64,000 nucleotides of DNA, taken from contig OW121851.1 of the NCBI GenBank assembly GCA_933228895.1, positions 134,277,624 through 134,341,623 of the forward strand, given 5' to 3'. Every line of letters starts with the position of its first letter. Positions within the stretch are counted from its first letter, which is position 1. The notes under the pieces are model-generated. The model was given only the letters and a program-made list of their open reading frames with translations. It did not search any database and was not told where the DNA came from. A program made the translations under genes and the position numbers. Source of the DNA: Platycnemis pennipes (lineage: Eukaryota; Arthropoda; Insecta; Odonata; Platycnemididae). Positions 9,709-21,579 of this stretch are shown here, piece by piece.

Positions 9709-12700
9709 GGGCCGGTTTTATAATGTCTGGTTAAACTTCTAGTTAGTTAACGTGGACGTTAAGTTGAGGTGAAGTTTAACCTGAGGATGGGTTTTATAAA
9801 GATAAACAGACCTCCGGTTAGTTGACTAGAACCCTAGAGACGGATTTGTGTACTTAGGACAATTCTCATACCGTGAATACGTCAGAACTGGCCATAACAA
9901 ATGAAAAACGATAAAAAAATTGCCGCGATGAAAGCATTTTCAAGTTGTAAACTTACGACACAAAATTTAATTATCACCAATTCACCGTATTTCTACCACA
10001 TATATCTCATTAGTCAGTGTCTTTATTTATCATTTCCTTGGACAATTACTTTAAATTTCCTCACAGAGTGAAAATGGCCAAGAAAGTTCAGACATTATGA
10101 TTCTCACCTTATTCATTTCCTCTTTTTTCTCGAATTTCTTGCTGTCTTCCTAACAGTGGTAAAAATATCAGCAATATAATTGATAGGAATTACATTAATT
10201 TAGAATATGGAAAAATTGTTTTTCATGTAGAGGGTTTATTATACAAGTTTTGCCTATGGTAAAGGTCTTTTTTTTCAGTGAAGTAATCAAAGGCAAGTGT
10301 GAAAGAGCACTATATTACCAATTTCTAATTCATTAGATGTAACATTGCACTCCAGAATTCTTAGCATCGTAGCCAATGAGTCTGACCCAGTAATTTCATC
10401 TAGATGTCTTACCTTTGCCTGTACAATTATATCATTACATAAAAACTTACCTATTAACAATAGTGCAATGATTTCTGCCAGTTGCCTCCCATGAAAAGCT
10501 ATATGAATATAGAATCTTTACCATGATTTTAATCTCCTACAATAGCTGATCCTGTCACCAATAGGAATGATTTATTTTAAGAAATATAGGTATCTGTTCA
10601 CTCTAGGGAGTTTTAAGAGCCTAATTCTCCATGTACCATGTCAATTTATTGGTTTTGTATGGTCATTGTGTATGACATGAATCAAGTAAATAGGGGTATT
10701 AGAAAGAGGGAAGTAAAGTATAAAAATCTGTATAGATAAATCCTCATTACAAATAGATTAACTCACAACAAATAAATTGTTAATAATCAAGGTTTAATTA
10801 CTACTCATTCGAGAAAAATTCATCCACAGTGTGTGCCTTATTTAATAATATTTGGACCTTTGACTTTAAAGCACTTGTGGAGGCTATTACATTGGTATAA
10901 TGAAGCTGATATTGCTCATCATTGCGATTGAAACACCATTTACCTTCTAGGTACAAAAAAGTGAGTTTAAAAATGCATTTTGGCAGCTTTCTTGTGTTGT
11001 GACACTCATTTTTTACCATGAGTGTTTGGCTTCTTTTACTAAAATTGACAAAACATGAAATGTAAACACTGTTAGTAACCACCTTGTGCCACGATGAAGA
11101 TTATAATCTATATATAGGTCTAATCTACCAATCATATTTTGCCAGGGATATGAAAATAAACACCTAATATTGCACTTTTACCAGGAAAATAATTTTCTAG
11201 ATAGTCCTGATTTCCCCCAAAGATTAAGGAATATGAGAGAATGGAATGCATTATGCCACAATAAAAATTTAAGAAATTCAGTTGATACATTTGGTGTCAA
11301 CTGTCTAATTAGGTATAAAGTAAATTGAGGGAATTTTCTGACATAGTAAAATGACGTGATCATTTGTCAGGGTTTCCATGAAATATAGTTAAGATAATAT
11401 ATTATCATGGAAATTTGTCACAAGGAGGTATTCCTTAGCTTCAGTAGTTGGCTGGTATTATGACTTCCAAATATGAAGTGTCTGAGCTATTTATATTACT
11501 TTTAAGTTTATTGTTTTCACACAGTTTAGGCATTTCATTTATAGAAGTTTGCTTATGTGACCAAGTTATAATCACGATAAATAAAAAATGTAAAATACCA
11601 GCGCTGACAAACCAAATAGATGATTGCCTCTTAATCAAATTACCTCACTTATGAGACATCATGGAAATATTGTGAAGAGCAACACTTATGTTTGACTGGA
11701 ATAAAATATGGCACTAGACAATAAGTATAATTGATAGGTATCAGCTTGATTGGTGTTAATACACAGTAACATGAATGAAGACTTCAGTGGAACTTGACCA
11801 TCTTGCTTTGACAAGACCCATACACATTGAAGAAATGCAGCAGATTCAAGCAAAATAGCCTATTCTGAATCTCAACCCTCTCTTTTCATTGACTCCTGAG
11901 AGGTGAATCAGACATAATTGGCAATTCTTTAAATCTAAGATAGATTATCTTCTTCTTTAAGGAAATACTTTTAATGAGAATCTCACTTAATTCCTTGCAT
12001 TGTCTTAAAATGTTCTGATTAATTAGTTGAAAGTAGAACTTGGCAGTAGTGTTTATGCCTAATATATGCTCATTCAATAACTTCTAACTGTAATTTACCT
12101 ACATACCTTTAATTAAAGGCAGGTAAAGGTTTTTGTTCAAATATGCCTAAAAACATCATTGGGAATTATATTCCATGCCCTACATACATGACAAGTTTTC
12201 TAAATTCCTGACTGCAAAAGAATAGATGTACTATTCCACTGTATAGTAAATATTCACCCTACTATCAATACAAGGTTGTCTTTGTAAAACACATTAGATC
12301 ATTCATTAGCCTTAATCATTCATAATCCTTGGAAGGAGAAATGCATCTATTTCTCAAAGAGCTTATTGCAGGTTAAAATATGAAAGGTACAGATAATGAT
12401 CTATCACAAATTTATTCCACATTATATACTCTCTGTCTATGCTTATTCATAGCTAAATAAACTTTTATCAAGGCAATAGAAAAGTATGGTAATAACACTA
12501 GAGGTAAACTTGAGAAACAAATCCTGGGGGGCTTGCTATAATGCATGAAAAATGTAAACAAAATGTCATGCCATATATACTCATTTTTAATCACAATGAA
12601 TTTATCAAATTCATGAGTTTCAATACATAATAACTCATTGACAATACATCTAACTATATAGTGGTATCACTCTGTGATAAAAATTAGTTAAATATTCAAA

Positions 12701-14210
12701 CACACTAAAATTTCACAGCACCTAGAGCAATTGAAACACAGGACTCTACAGAACAACATACGAAATTAACCTCGGCATCTAAAGTAAATGCCATTGCAAT
12801 CTAAAAAATCATCACATCGGTCCTTGTTATTATTTAGAATCACAAAGCTTTGAAATTACCTATATTCTATCTTATGTGGAAGTGAATATAGTAGTCTTCC
12901 ACCATCAAATTCATGAGTTTCAATACATAACAAATCAATGGAAATACATAAAACGATATACTTAGCTGACACACATACTTTCTGGGTTAAAATTTAGGTA
13001 CTCATTCGAAAACAATAACATTTCACTTCTCCTAGTACAATTGAATCACTGGGTTAAAATAGAACAACATGCAAAACTAACATCTACGTCCGAAGTACCT
13101 AAATGTCATTCTAATACAAATAACGTTCACATAGGTCGTAAACTTGCTATTACTTTACATCACAAAACGTTGTAATTATATTGTATCTCATGCTGAAGTG
13201 ATTATAGTTATCTAACAGGACTCATTGTAAGGTTTGACACAACATAAACATTAATTAATTGTTCCTAGGTTTAAAAAGTTTTTACGTGCCTTGTTGATGG
13301 CGTTATATAAACGCTTATGTATAACTTGAGTAGTAGCACAGGAAAAATGAACGATGCAATTAATTAATACAGTCTTTGTAACGCTAACTATCGCTGATAT
13401 TTGTATAAACAAAGGAATTCTCAACTAAATCCTAACCCACTCACTTCCTTGTGTGGGACGAATAATGTTTAGAATAGCTCTCATTGCTTGCACGAACTAG
13501 TATTCTTCGGCATAAACGCCCATTTAATCTTCTATACTTCCGTTATCACCTGTATTCCGAATACTTCACTCAAAACTCATTATCTTCCGTTATATTACAT
13601 CACCTAATACCTGTATACCACAACAGAAAGAAAATCACAACCCAACAACGTCAACACAAGAGCACAAAATGAGGCAGCAGTGGATGTATCCCAAACGTTG
13701 CCTAACTTCACAGTTTCAAGGGGTAAATCCCGCTCAACTCCGGACGCCTAGAATATGATCAAACATTTTAACGTAAATTAGAGGGTACATAACGTAAACA
13801 CTGGATCTTAGCGTAATTACAGTCTATCTTAAATCACCTTGAAAGCTCAGAAACCTGCTGGTTTAAAATCTAATTCCATCGATGGTAGTCACCAATAATG
13901 TATTTACGTTTTTACCGTTGGCTTTTGAAGGACGAAACCTTCCAAAACACTCTGCATCACTCAAAATTACCAAAACTACTTCGAATTAGAATTGCAATGC
14001 CGTATTTTTTTAATTCTCCGTCTTCAAAATCTTCATCCGTAGCAAGGGTCCCGTCAGTATCTTCTAGTTAACCCATGGAAATCCGTCGTTAAGATAACTA
14101 GCACTTTGACCTCCAGATTAGACTTAACGACCGATTATAAAACTGAATTTTCGGCTTAAGCGTCGGTTAACTCTAACGTCCAGTTTAACTAGACATTATA
14201 AAACCGGCCC
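9709..14210. mobile_element. 4.5-kb non-autonomous DNA transposon, GGGCCGG termini
   Basis: The left end reads GGGCCGGTTTTATAATGTCT then gGTTAAAC; the right end, reverse-complemented, reads GGGCCGGTTTTATAATGTCT then aGTTAAAC. That is 28 bases with one mismatch. Further in, both ends have GGACGTTA and GTTAACTAG-like motifs. Flanks are ccactat on the left and tatatga on the right, consistent with a 2-3 base duplication (AT or TAT). GGGCCGGTT ends are common in the PIF/Harbinger-ISL2EU group; that assignment is from memory. No transposase was found in the AT-rich interior. Confidence 0.75.
12604..13210. repeat. Two 300-bp direct repeats in tandem
   Basis: ATCAAATTCATGAGTTTCAA starts at 12604 and again at 12904. 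Similarity continues to about 13210, with shared blocks such as CAATTGAA, AGAACAACAT, TTGTTATTA-like and TCACAAA(G/A)C(T/G)TTG. The copies are clearly diverged, so the duplication is old and lies inside the 9709-14210 element. Confidence 0.8.
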
Positions 14211-14325
14211 TATATGATTTATATATTTATTTTGACGAGGGGTTGGATGGCAGAAGGGGCAGTTTTGTCTCAATCTCGCCCCAATAAAGACCTTTTATTA
14301 TTATTATTATTATTATTTATTGTGG

Positions 14326-14799
14326 AAGCTGTCCATCGCACATTTTCTCCTCTTCGCGATGTTTGGTGGATTTCCGAAGGCTCAACCTTTGGTCTGCAGT
14401 TTTCCACGTTCGTTCGCTCTATTCTCCATTCTCTATTCATCACTTTCTTGATGGGGTGGACGATCACTCTTTAAGTTCACTCTTAATTAATTTGAGTCTA
14501 AAACATCGGAGTGGAAACTGGTTTCGTAGTCGAGCCGAGAGAAACTGAATGAGATCCGCTGTAGAAAAAAAAATTAAATGCTCTCCCCTTGGGATATGAG
14601 GTCGTTTCGAGTTTCGTCCCCTCGGGGCGCTCCCGAGTTGTGTCAGTGACCGCCGGCTGCCTTGTGCGTCAGTCAGCGCGATGCAAGTAGCGGTTGTTGA
14701 GACTCGCTTGTTTGCCCAACGGGTTCTCACCAGAGGCCGTCCTCTCCATTGTGCCGCTAGTGTTTCTATTTAGCCCGGAAGAAGATACTATTATTCTAT
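14326..14799. other. No recognisable feature
   Basis: Mixed composition and short open frames only. It lies between the (ATT)n tail of the LINE and a degenerate LINE-C. Confidence 0.4.
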
Positions 14800-15378
14800 C
14801 CTTCATTATTGTGTTATCCTGTATTAGTGTTACGGATTTAATAAAGAACTATGATAGGAATTGTTATCAGAACTCGGGTTGAAAATTTAGGTTAAACCTT
14901 TAAAGGGGAGTCGAAACCGATTCATTTACAGCGAAGTTAGATATATATGAAGAACCCCTGTGTACTATGCTAGGTTTTATCAGATAAATAAGATAAGAGA
15001 GATTGTGTGTGTACCGATTTAAAATGTCATTTTTCCGTGTATTATAAGAAAGCACATTAGGTAGAATAGCAAAGGGTTAGGTAGGTAACAAATTGCTAGA
15101 GTAATCTCTAGTGCATGATGCATTTTTGAGCATTACTAAACATGCATGATAGGGAAATACGGATAAATGTATTTAGGATAATGTTTTTCTAGTCGGTAAT
15201 CAATTCATTAATGTGTAGTGACTCACCACCTAGTTGAACGTGACACATATCTAACTTCTCTCCATGAAGTAGTATTATTGTAGCTCTTATTTGCATGTAA
15301 GTATTGAAGGTTTGGTGATATTCACCCCCTGCCACACACCCTTGCGCTGACGTACAGGGTATATTACGTATACATATT
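14800..15378 (+). mobile_element. LINE-C 3' part, degenerate
   Basis: It shows the order seen at 42560-43119: LSE-x-RLKFRL-like remnants with stops, YYARFYQINKIRE-like sequence near 14970, GATGATGCATTTTTGAGCAT 3' UTR, then GATATTCACCCCCTGCCACA and a damaged tail ending about 15378. Several stops and indels make it non-coding. Confidence 0.8.
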
Positions 15379-16524
15379 GGTGGTGAACCGTTTTGATTTG
15401 CATATGCACTACTAGAGTAACGGTAAAGCATATCTACATGCATGCAGTCGTGCATTTTAATGTAAAATATTTCTCGTCCCAATTTGATGGATTATGTAGT
15501 ATGAAATACATTTTGTACGGTGAAATATGCTATTATTTGAGGCCATGATGTTTTGGAATTCAATTTTACCCCAATCATCATATACAAAATCTTATCACAT
15601 CTCAGTTTTATTATTCTTCATGTTGTTGACATATTTATTACATTTATCATATCACGTCTTATATAGACGAGGTTTATTTTGTTCATATGATCATTTGTAC
15701 CGTATCATATTAATCTTGCTCGGCTATTTATCCAGTGGGAATAAAATCCCGTCTTTGATTCGATGGCAACGGTACATCGTTTCTTCTCTTGCTCGTGATT
15801 GGTCACAGAATTAGAATTTAGATTGGAGTCCTTAGGAATCGTATTAGTGTTGGTGACGGCTGAGGTTTCCTCTTACGGTGGAGTGCTGAGCGTTTTATCT
15901 ATGTGTGTGCCGAGTGAGTCTGTAGAATATCCCAGTACAATCCGCAGTACCTGCCGTGGTCTGACACCAGGAAGCAGCTCTGGAGGGGCGATTCTGTAAA
16001 GTCGAATTCGAGATTTAAACGTCACAACAATACCTATTTATGGAATAAACGTCATATTTTATTAACGTAGATGGCGCGACGATCGCCCCGGGTGCTACGA
16101 CTGAGTCGGATCATTTTGCGCATCATTTCATTCATAATCAATCGCCACACATTTGCTGGCGAGAAGGCGCTGCTATCGCGGTGGACGGCTGTGGTAGTAG
16201 CAGACGACGTGATCTTTTTCGCGCGGAATAAAAGGCGAGAATGCATGTGTTTCTGTGTACTGATTAATCCCTTCATGTCTTCCGCGGTGTGAACGTTGGG
16301 CACGAATCGTTCTCCCCGATGAGCCACAGCTCTCCATATCAGTTATATTACTTACGACTTTTAAAAATAGCGTACCTGTCTGCACACTAAATTCGGTGGG
16401 GAGGGGGTTTTCAGGAAAAGGTCGATGTGAATGTCACGCTGCTACATTAGATTCTTATCGCGCAAACAATCATGCCCTAACTTCGCAATCGAAATGAAAA
16501 ATAACGTATGCAATCGCATAATAT
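15379..16524. other. No recognisable feature
   Basis: Short open frames only (longest 95 codons, plus strand 15527-15814, hydrophobic and AT-driven). I see no repeat structure. Confidence 0.4.
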
Positions 16525-17047
16525 ATGATATGTATGTATGGGATAATATATATATTGGATCCGAATGAATTAGGTTTGATCAGAAAACTAGACAGTGTGC
16601 AGCGTAGAGCAGCTAGGTTCGTTAAAAGGGGTTACGATAGGTTGAGTAGTGTTTCAGAATTAATACCAGAATTAGGGTGGGAATCATTATTAGAGCGTAG
16701 ATTAAGGTACAGCTTAAATCTATTAGAGAAATTTCAATCGGATAACTTTACTGAAGATGTTAGGCACATATGAAAAACACCAGCGTATTATGGTAGATTC
16801 GATTAGATAAACAAGATTAGAGAGATAGATTGTCGTACTGATAGATTCAAAATGGCATTTTTCCCCGTACTATAAGAGAACAGATGCATGTATTAATCCC
16901 TTAAGTACTATAGATACTAACAATCTAGTTGCATGAGACCCTATAGTTGCTTGTTTGCGTGTCGGTAGTGCATGCTTGGTGATATTCACCCCCTGCCACA
17001 CACCCTCGCGGTGGTTTGCAGTGTATCGTGTACATGTAGATGTAGAA
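16525..17047 (+). mobile_element. LINE-B 3' part with partly open C-terminal frame
   Basis: Frame 16557-16770 reads DPNELGLIRKLDSVQRRAAR, then VKRGYDRLSSVSELI and LGWESLLERRLRYSLNLLEK, up to a stop in the DVRHI segment at 16771. Remnants of KTPAYYGRFD and NKIREIDCRTDRFKM follow in the same frame past a second stop. The 3' UTR and the shared tail (CCCCCTGCCACACACCCTCG) end at about 17047. Confidence 0.88.
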
Positions 17048-17494
17048 TATCGCAACCGCTAGGCATCGGTCGGTCGGTATTGTGTGAAGTCGAATGTTAT
17101 ATGATGTTGCGTAATATCGCGCACTGATGTGAATTGTTGGTAGTTTCGCGTTCATATCCCAGTGTCATGCATACGTGGGTGCCGCGAGATGCCGGAGATG
17201 CTGGATTCCGTGGCACCGCCTGAAATATTCTTGTGCGTGGGCCCTTATTTGCGAGACAGGGGTCCCTGTAACATGGGCGGGATGCGTGGATTGGTAAGAG
17301 GAGTTAAACCGTAAACAAAGGTGGACGCGATAAAAAGGGAATATATGAGTGCCTGGTTCGAGACGGTGCTGACTTTCCCCCTTGCTGTGTCCGACCTTTC
17401 TCTGATGTTGACTGTCCGCCTATTAGTGCATTCCTCACACTCGGTGTCTTCTTTTAAGGGGCGTATAATAACTCAGGATGTGAAAGTTATCTAA

Positions 17495-17921
17495 AGCCTG
17501 AATCACACGATCATTTTTTACGTCCCTTTTCAGGGATAGCTTAAATGATAGCTCAAATGATAGCTTAAAAATGATCGTCTGACTTGATCACTTCACGGAT
17601 AGCGGCAATGATAGGGATCGCTATCCCTTTTTTCGTCATTTGAGCACGTCCTTTTTTCCGTCCCTCGGCCTGTCATTTAGCCAATCACAGCGCACGTTCT
17701 TAAAGTATCGTTTAGCTGCAGCCAAAAGCTGTCGACGACGGTGTAAATAATCCATAGTTACGAAGTTGTTTACCGTACAGAAATGATACGAGAAGGGACG
17801 GCAAAAATGATCGTGTGAGCGGCGAAATGATAGCTTGAGCTATCATTTTTGCGATCCCTGAAAGCTATAGCTTAAATGATCCCTTTAAAGGGACGAGAAA
17901 AATGATCGTGTGATTCGGGCT
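17495..17921. mobile_element. PIF/Harbinger-type MITE, 427 bp, TAA target duplication
   Basis: The left end AGCCTGAATCACACGATCAT and the right end (reverse complement AGCCCGAATCACACGATCAT) differ at one base in 20. TAA flanks both sides (17492-17494 and 17922-17924), the TWA duplication expected of PIF/Harbinger. Inside, AAATGATAGCT and its complement recur on both sides (17545-17580 and 17825-17880) as subterminal repeats, and GCCAATCACAGCG lies near the middle. No coding sequence. Confidence 0.85.
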
Positions 17922-18064
17922 TAAGTGTCATTTTCCTTATTCGAATCACTGGGAGTATTTGTTACGAAAAACTGCAAGAATAGACTCTAATGGCACTTTA
18001 CTTTATTCGTGATAAGATTCCTACTTACATAACACATAGAGTGCTCACCGCATGGAGAAAAACT

Positions 18065-18808
18065 GAATATCCTAAAATCGTTCGGTTCTCATTTTTTTTC
18101 ACACCGCATCGGGCAAAACTGTTATACGTTTTGGATGTAGTACCGGAAGATTTCCATAGATGGCGAGGAAAGAATTTTTCGCTTTACGTCACAAACAGTA
18201 TACGTGTATCGCTTTCGTTTTTCTAATCGAGCCAAGCGGCACAATCGAGAAGTGTCTTGTAGCCTGCTCCGTCTGCTCCTTCCATGGGTGTTTTCAAGTC
18301 TGTTTCCGCAGTAATAGGCGCTTCAGACCGGGAGGAAAGGTATAAGGCTAGGGATGAGGGCCGTCTGCTCCTTTTTCATGGGTGTTTTCAAGTCTGTTTC
18401 CGCACTAATAGGCGCTTCAGACCGGGAGGAAAGGTATAAGGATAGGAATGGAAGGAATGGGGATCGTCTGCTCCTTGCAGAGGTGGATTATGTGTTTTTC
18501 GTGAAACAACAGGGAATCCCTCCTGTGACAAGATATGTTTGCTATAATAGTGAGAGAAATGTTAACTTATCCGTGTGACTGTTGACGCTAGGTAAAGGCA
18601 TATCGCACCATTATAATAAAATAACAAACTTCCACAATAGCATATGTTATATACCGCTTAGGTAGATTAGAAAAACGATTAGAAAAAAAATAGAAATTCT
18701 TACCACGCCATCTATGGAAACCTTCCAGTACTACGTCCAAAACGTATAACAGTGTGGTATACCTATGCGGTGTGGAAAAAATGAGAACCGAACGATTTTA
18801 GGATATTC
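18065..18808. repeat. Fold-back element: about 100-bp inverted repeats around a 540-bp core
   Basis: GAATATCCTAAAATCGTTCG at 18065 is matched by its exact complement ending at 18808. The arms (18065-18164 and about 18704-18808) remain similar through ACTGTTATACGTTTTGGA and TTTCCATAGATGGCG, with a few substitutions and indels. Neither arm matches any repeat recognised here. It may be a non-autonomous DNA transposon or an inverted duplication. Confidence 0.8.
18271..18464 (+). repeat. Tandem repeat, units of 92 and 102 bp
   Basis: GTCTGCTCCTT begins at 18271, 18363 and 18465. The first two units share TGGGTGTTTTCAAGTCTG and GGCGCTTCAGACCGGGAGGA almost without change; the second unit is longer because of an AT/GGA insertion near its end. 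The third is only the first 10 bases. It sits in the loop of the fold-back at 18065-18808. Confidence 0.85.
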
Positions 18809-18950
18809 GCAAAATATCTCAGACAGGATCGTGTAGAAATCGCGCAGGAGTCTTATACCTATATTACAATCGTAACCAAGGCCGCTTCGAGAATCTATTT
18901 AAACTGAACATCTGAATGCATCAAGTTTCGCTTCGCCGTGTCGACTTTCA

Positions 18951-19172
18951 TCTGCATCTAAGCGATACCCTGCAAGCCACCGCGAGGGTGTGTGGCACGG
19001 GGTGAATATCACCAAGCATGCACTATTGACATGCAAACAAGCAACTCTAGGGTCTCATGCAACTAGATTGTTAGAAACTATAGTAATTGAGGGATTAATA
19101 CATGCATCATGCACTACAGACTACTCTAAAATATTTCCCATACCTATCCCTTTGCTCCCTTCCCTATGGACT
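18951..19172 (-). mobile_element. LINE-B 3' end fragment
   Basis: Reading leftwards: 3' UTR with CTAGTTGCATGAGACCCTAG, then GGTGATATTCACCCC and the shared tail, ending TTAGATGCAGATG. The 5' boundary lies near 19172. Confidence 0.85.
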
Positions 19173-19571
19173 ACGTCTTGTCGTGGTGGGATTGGGGCTC
19201 GCGTGTTCCCGTGACCCCTCGAGCTGCACTGGCGTGAGCGACTAATATTGCTTCTGGTAGACTATCCTGACGATAGGCAGGATCATGCTTCCAATCTCTC
19301 ATCTCAGTAAGTAGCATGGTCGTATTCCTTACCAGAATAGTGTTTTTAATTCTTTTAATGTCGTGTATTACCTTATGATAAAAAACTGGTGTCTTAACAT
19401 ATCCTGCTCACAGGATCGTTTATTTCTGTCGAAACACATCGGGGTACTCCGTTGGGGCTAAACAACTCTTTTGCCCTGTTGCTAGGTGGTGGAGAAACCA
19501 ACTCGTGGGTTTATGTGATGCTCATGTCCCGATGAATAAAGTCTTGTTCTTAGATAATATTACCGTCTGTA
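19173..19571. other. Unassigned, possibly a transposable-element end
   Basis: Contains CGTGACCCCTCGAGCTGCAC and, near 19540, GAATAAAGTCTTGTTC, which has a polyadenylation-signal look. No coding sequence or terminal repeat identified. Confidence 0.35.
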
Positions 19572-19623
19572 ACACCTTTGAGGGGGCTTGCAGGGTATTA
19601 TGTAGATGTAGATATGGATGTAG
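19572..19623 (+). mobile_element. LINE 3' tail only
   Basis: GGGCTTGCAGGGTATTATGT is followed by AGATGTAGAT and further GTAGAT-like units. No upstream LINE sequence is joined to it. Confidence 0.7.
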
Positions 19624-19635
19624 ATTGCTGCGACA

Positions 19636-20065
19636 AGCTACCTCGTTAATCTTGTTAATCTGATCAAACCTAGCATAATACGTAGGGGCTCATAATGTAT
19701 AGCTAACGTCATCTCTAAACAAATCAGCTTCGAATTTACTTTAGAGGTCTAAGCTACATTTTAACCTGCGTTCAGGTAGTAATTCCTGTTATAGTTCTTC
19801 TGTTGAACTCGTAACACTAATGCAAGTATCATAACGACCTTCAACCAATCTAGATGATCTACTTAGCGCGCTAATTCCTTTATCATACCTTCTTCGTACG
19901 GATCCCACACGCCTACTAGCGGCATGCTCTAAATGAGACCTGACAAGTGTAAAATAGCTTCTCTGTCGTACTCCCTCATCGCATTTGCCTAGAACCCTTT
20001 TTACGAATCCTAATCTACGGTTTGCTGCGCTAGCTATTTCTAGGCTGTGTTTCCCCCACGTGAGA
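19636..20065 (-). pseudogene. LINE-C reverse transcriptase C-terminal fragment
   Basis: Read leftwards it gives remnants of SLVRSHLEHAASRRVWDPYE, VQR-type basic sequence, LNERRLK and YYARFDQINKI, in the order of the intact LINE-A protein. Multiple frameshifts. It abuts a plus-strand LINE tail at 19572-19623. Confidence 0.8.
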
Positions 20066-21049
20066 ATTTAGTCGATTCTACGTTAGGTATTTTCTTTTGT
20101 TCTTCTTGTTAATGGTTGTTCGTTTTGTCAGTGGAATGCTCATTGTGATGTTTTTTGCCATTGTAATGGAGGAAAAATGTTTCAATCGAATGAATTTGGC
20201 CAAGATTTGCAGTCTCCGTGAAATGATTCGCGTCATTTATGAATGTTGCAACTTAATATTTCATCAATGATTCTATTTGTCTTTTATTATAGTTTTATGT
20301 AAAAATTGGTATTTTCATATTATTTTTAATGAACTTATACGCAAGCCATATTAATTTCTGTTGTTCTTTGCTTTCAGGTAAGAGTCTACACTTGTAATCC
20401 GTGGAACTTTCCCTTCAATAATTGGTGGTCAGGTATCTTCGGTCACAATCTCTCTCAAGGCGAGGTAAGAGCTGAGGTGTTCTGCCTGTAACATTCAAAT
20501 GGGTGCATTCCTCTGAGCACATTCCATGGTGACATCTCTGATATACCAGTTGCTTTTCTCACGTATTTTTCCTGTGCGTTCGTTGGAACCAATTTCCATG
20601 TGTTTTTAGTTGTTCCACATGTTTTTTACGACTCCTAATCTACGGTTCGATGCACAATATACTTGGGATAGTTGATATAAACGGACGGAATTAATGAACA
20701 AACTTCGAAAGATTCTCTAAAAGAATTGAGTAGGCGAGAGACATTTGAATGCTTTATGCTAAAGTTAAGATAAAAATTATATTGATCCCAAGTTTTATTC
20801 GTGTATTGGAACGCTCCGATTGGACACTGGGAACAGCATCAGGAGCGGAGAGGTTGAAATAATCGTCAAACTCCTGTACAAGCCAAAGTCGCTGCGGAAA
20901 CCCATATGTTGCTTCTCAAAATTTGTATAAACATATTTTCCGTGGTATTCTGTCTATAAAGTCAAGGGGCATCGCCCCGAAAAGGCACGATCACATAATG
21001 TCTCGACTTTTCCTATCGCTCCCCTTATACGCCTGTGGTGTGCTGATTT
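20066..21049. other. No recognisable feature
   Basis: AT-rich, with short frames. A 30-base scrap resembling LINE RT sequence (ACGACTCCTAATCTACGGTT, 20627-20646) is too short to annotate separately. Confidence 0.4.
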
Positions 21050-21128
21050 CTGTCTTTCATCATTGTCATCATTTGTCAGCAACCCTGAGATTGGTCCCTG
21101 GCGCTGCTCTCCACTCTACTGTCTTTAC
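21050..21128 (-). mobile_element. RTE-like LINE 3' terminal scrap
   Basis: The minus strand shows GGAGAGCAGCGCCAGGGACC and a 3' portion with GTTGCTGACAAATGATGA, matching the RTE terminus at 33285-33318 (GGAGGGCTGCGTCAAATCAA ... TTGTTGACCAATGATGA). Confidence 0.6.
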
Positions 21129-21579
21129 CGTTTATTTTTCAGATGTTGATTTAGCCATGGCGAGGGAAAAGTAGCGACGTTTCTCGAATGGAAAAAAATG
21201 GAAAGCAATAGGGTGTAGGCAATGCCTATTTTGGCTGGCGTTTCGCTGTAGTTATCATTTTCCGGGATCCAGAATATCGTGCGCCTATAGCGACGTTGCT
21301 CTTGTGCTTTCCCTTGTAACTTTCGCCTTTCCCATCCTCTCTCCATGGTTATGTTATCGAATACATATCTGATATATTGGGTGGATTGCAAGAACGAGGT
21401 TTAAACCGCGGTTTAGACGGTGGCTAGGGAAAATGGCCGAAACCACGGTTTTTTGCTTGCATGAACGAATTTTACGTCAGACGCCGTCTAAACCGCGGTT
21501 CAAAAGCCGCCAATTCCCGAACCTTCTGCTGGGTAGGTTTAAGCCGCGGTCTGCGTTCGCGAGAGACACCAAACATGGC

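Larger units (their letters stand above)
9006..14325 (+). mobile_element. Different LINE (ATT-tailed), split by a 4.5-kb insertion
   Basis: The left part (9006-9708) holds the C-terminal end of a LINE polyprotein and most of a 3' UTR. After the 9709-14210 insertion the right part (14211-14325) continues with a conserved-looking 3' end containing CCCCAATAAAGACC and ends in an (ATT)n run. Its 3' end is unlike that of LINE-A/B/C, so this is a separate family. The two parts read as one element interrupted in its 3' UTR. Confidence 0.7.

Noticed and set aside
16052..16385. Overlapping frames of 70-91 codons on both strands
   Set aside because: No motif, no repeat relation, and similar lengths on both strands, as expected from GC-richer random sequence.
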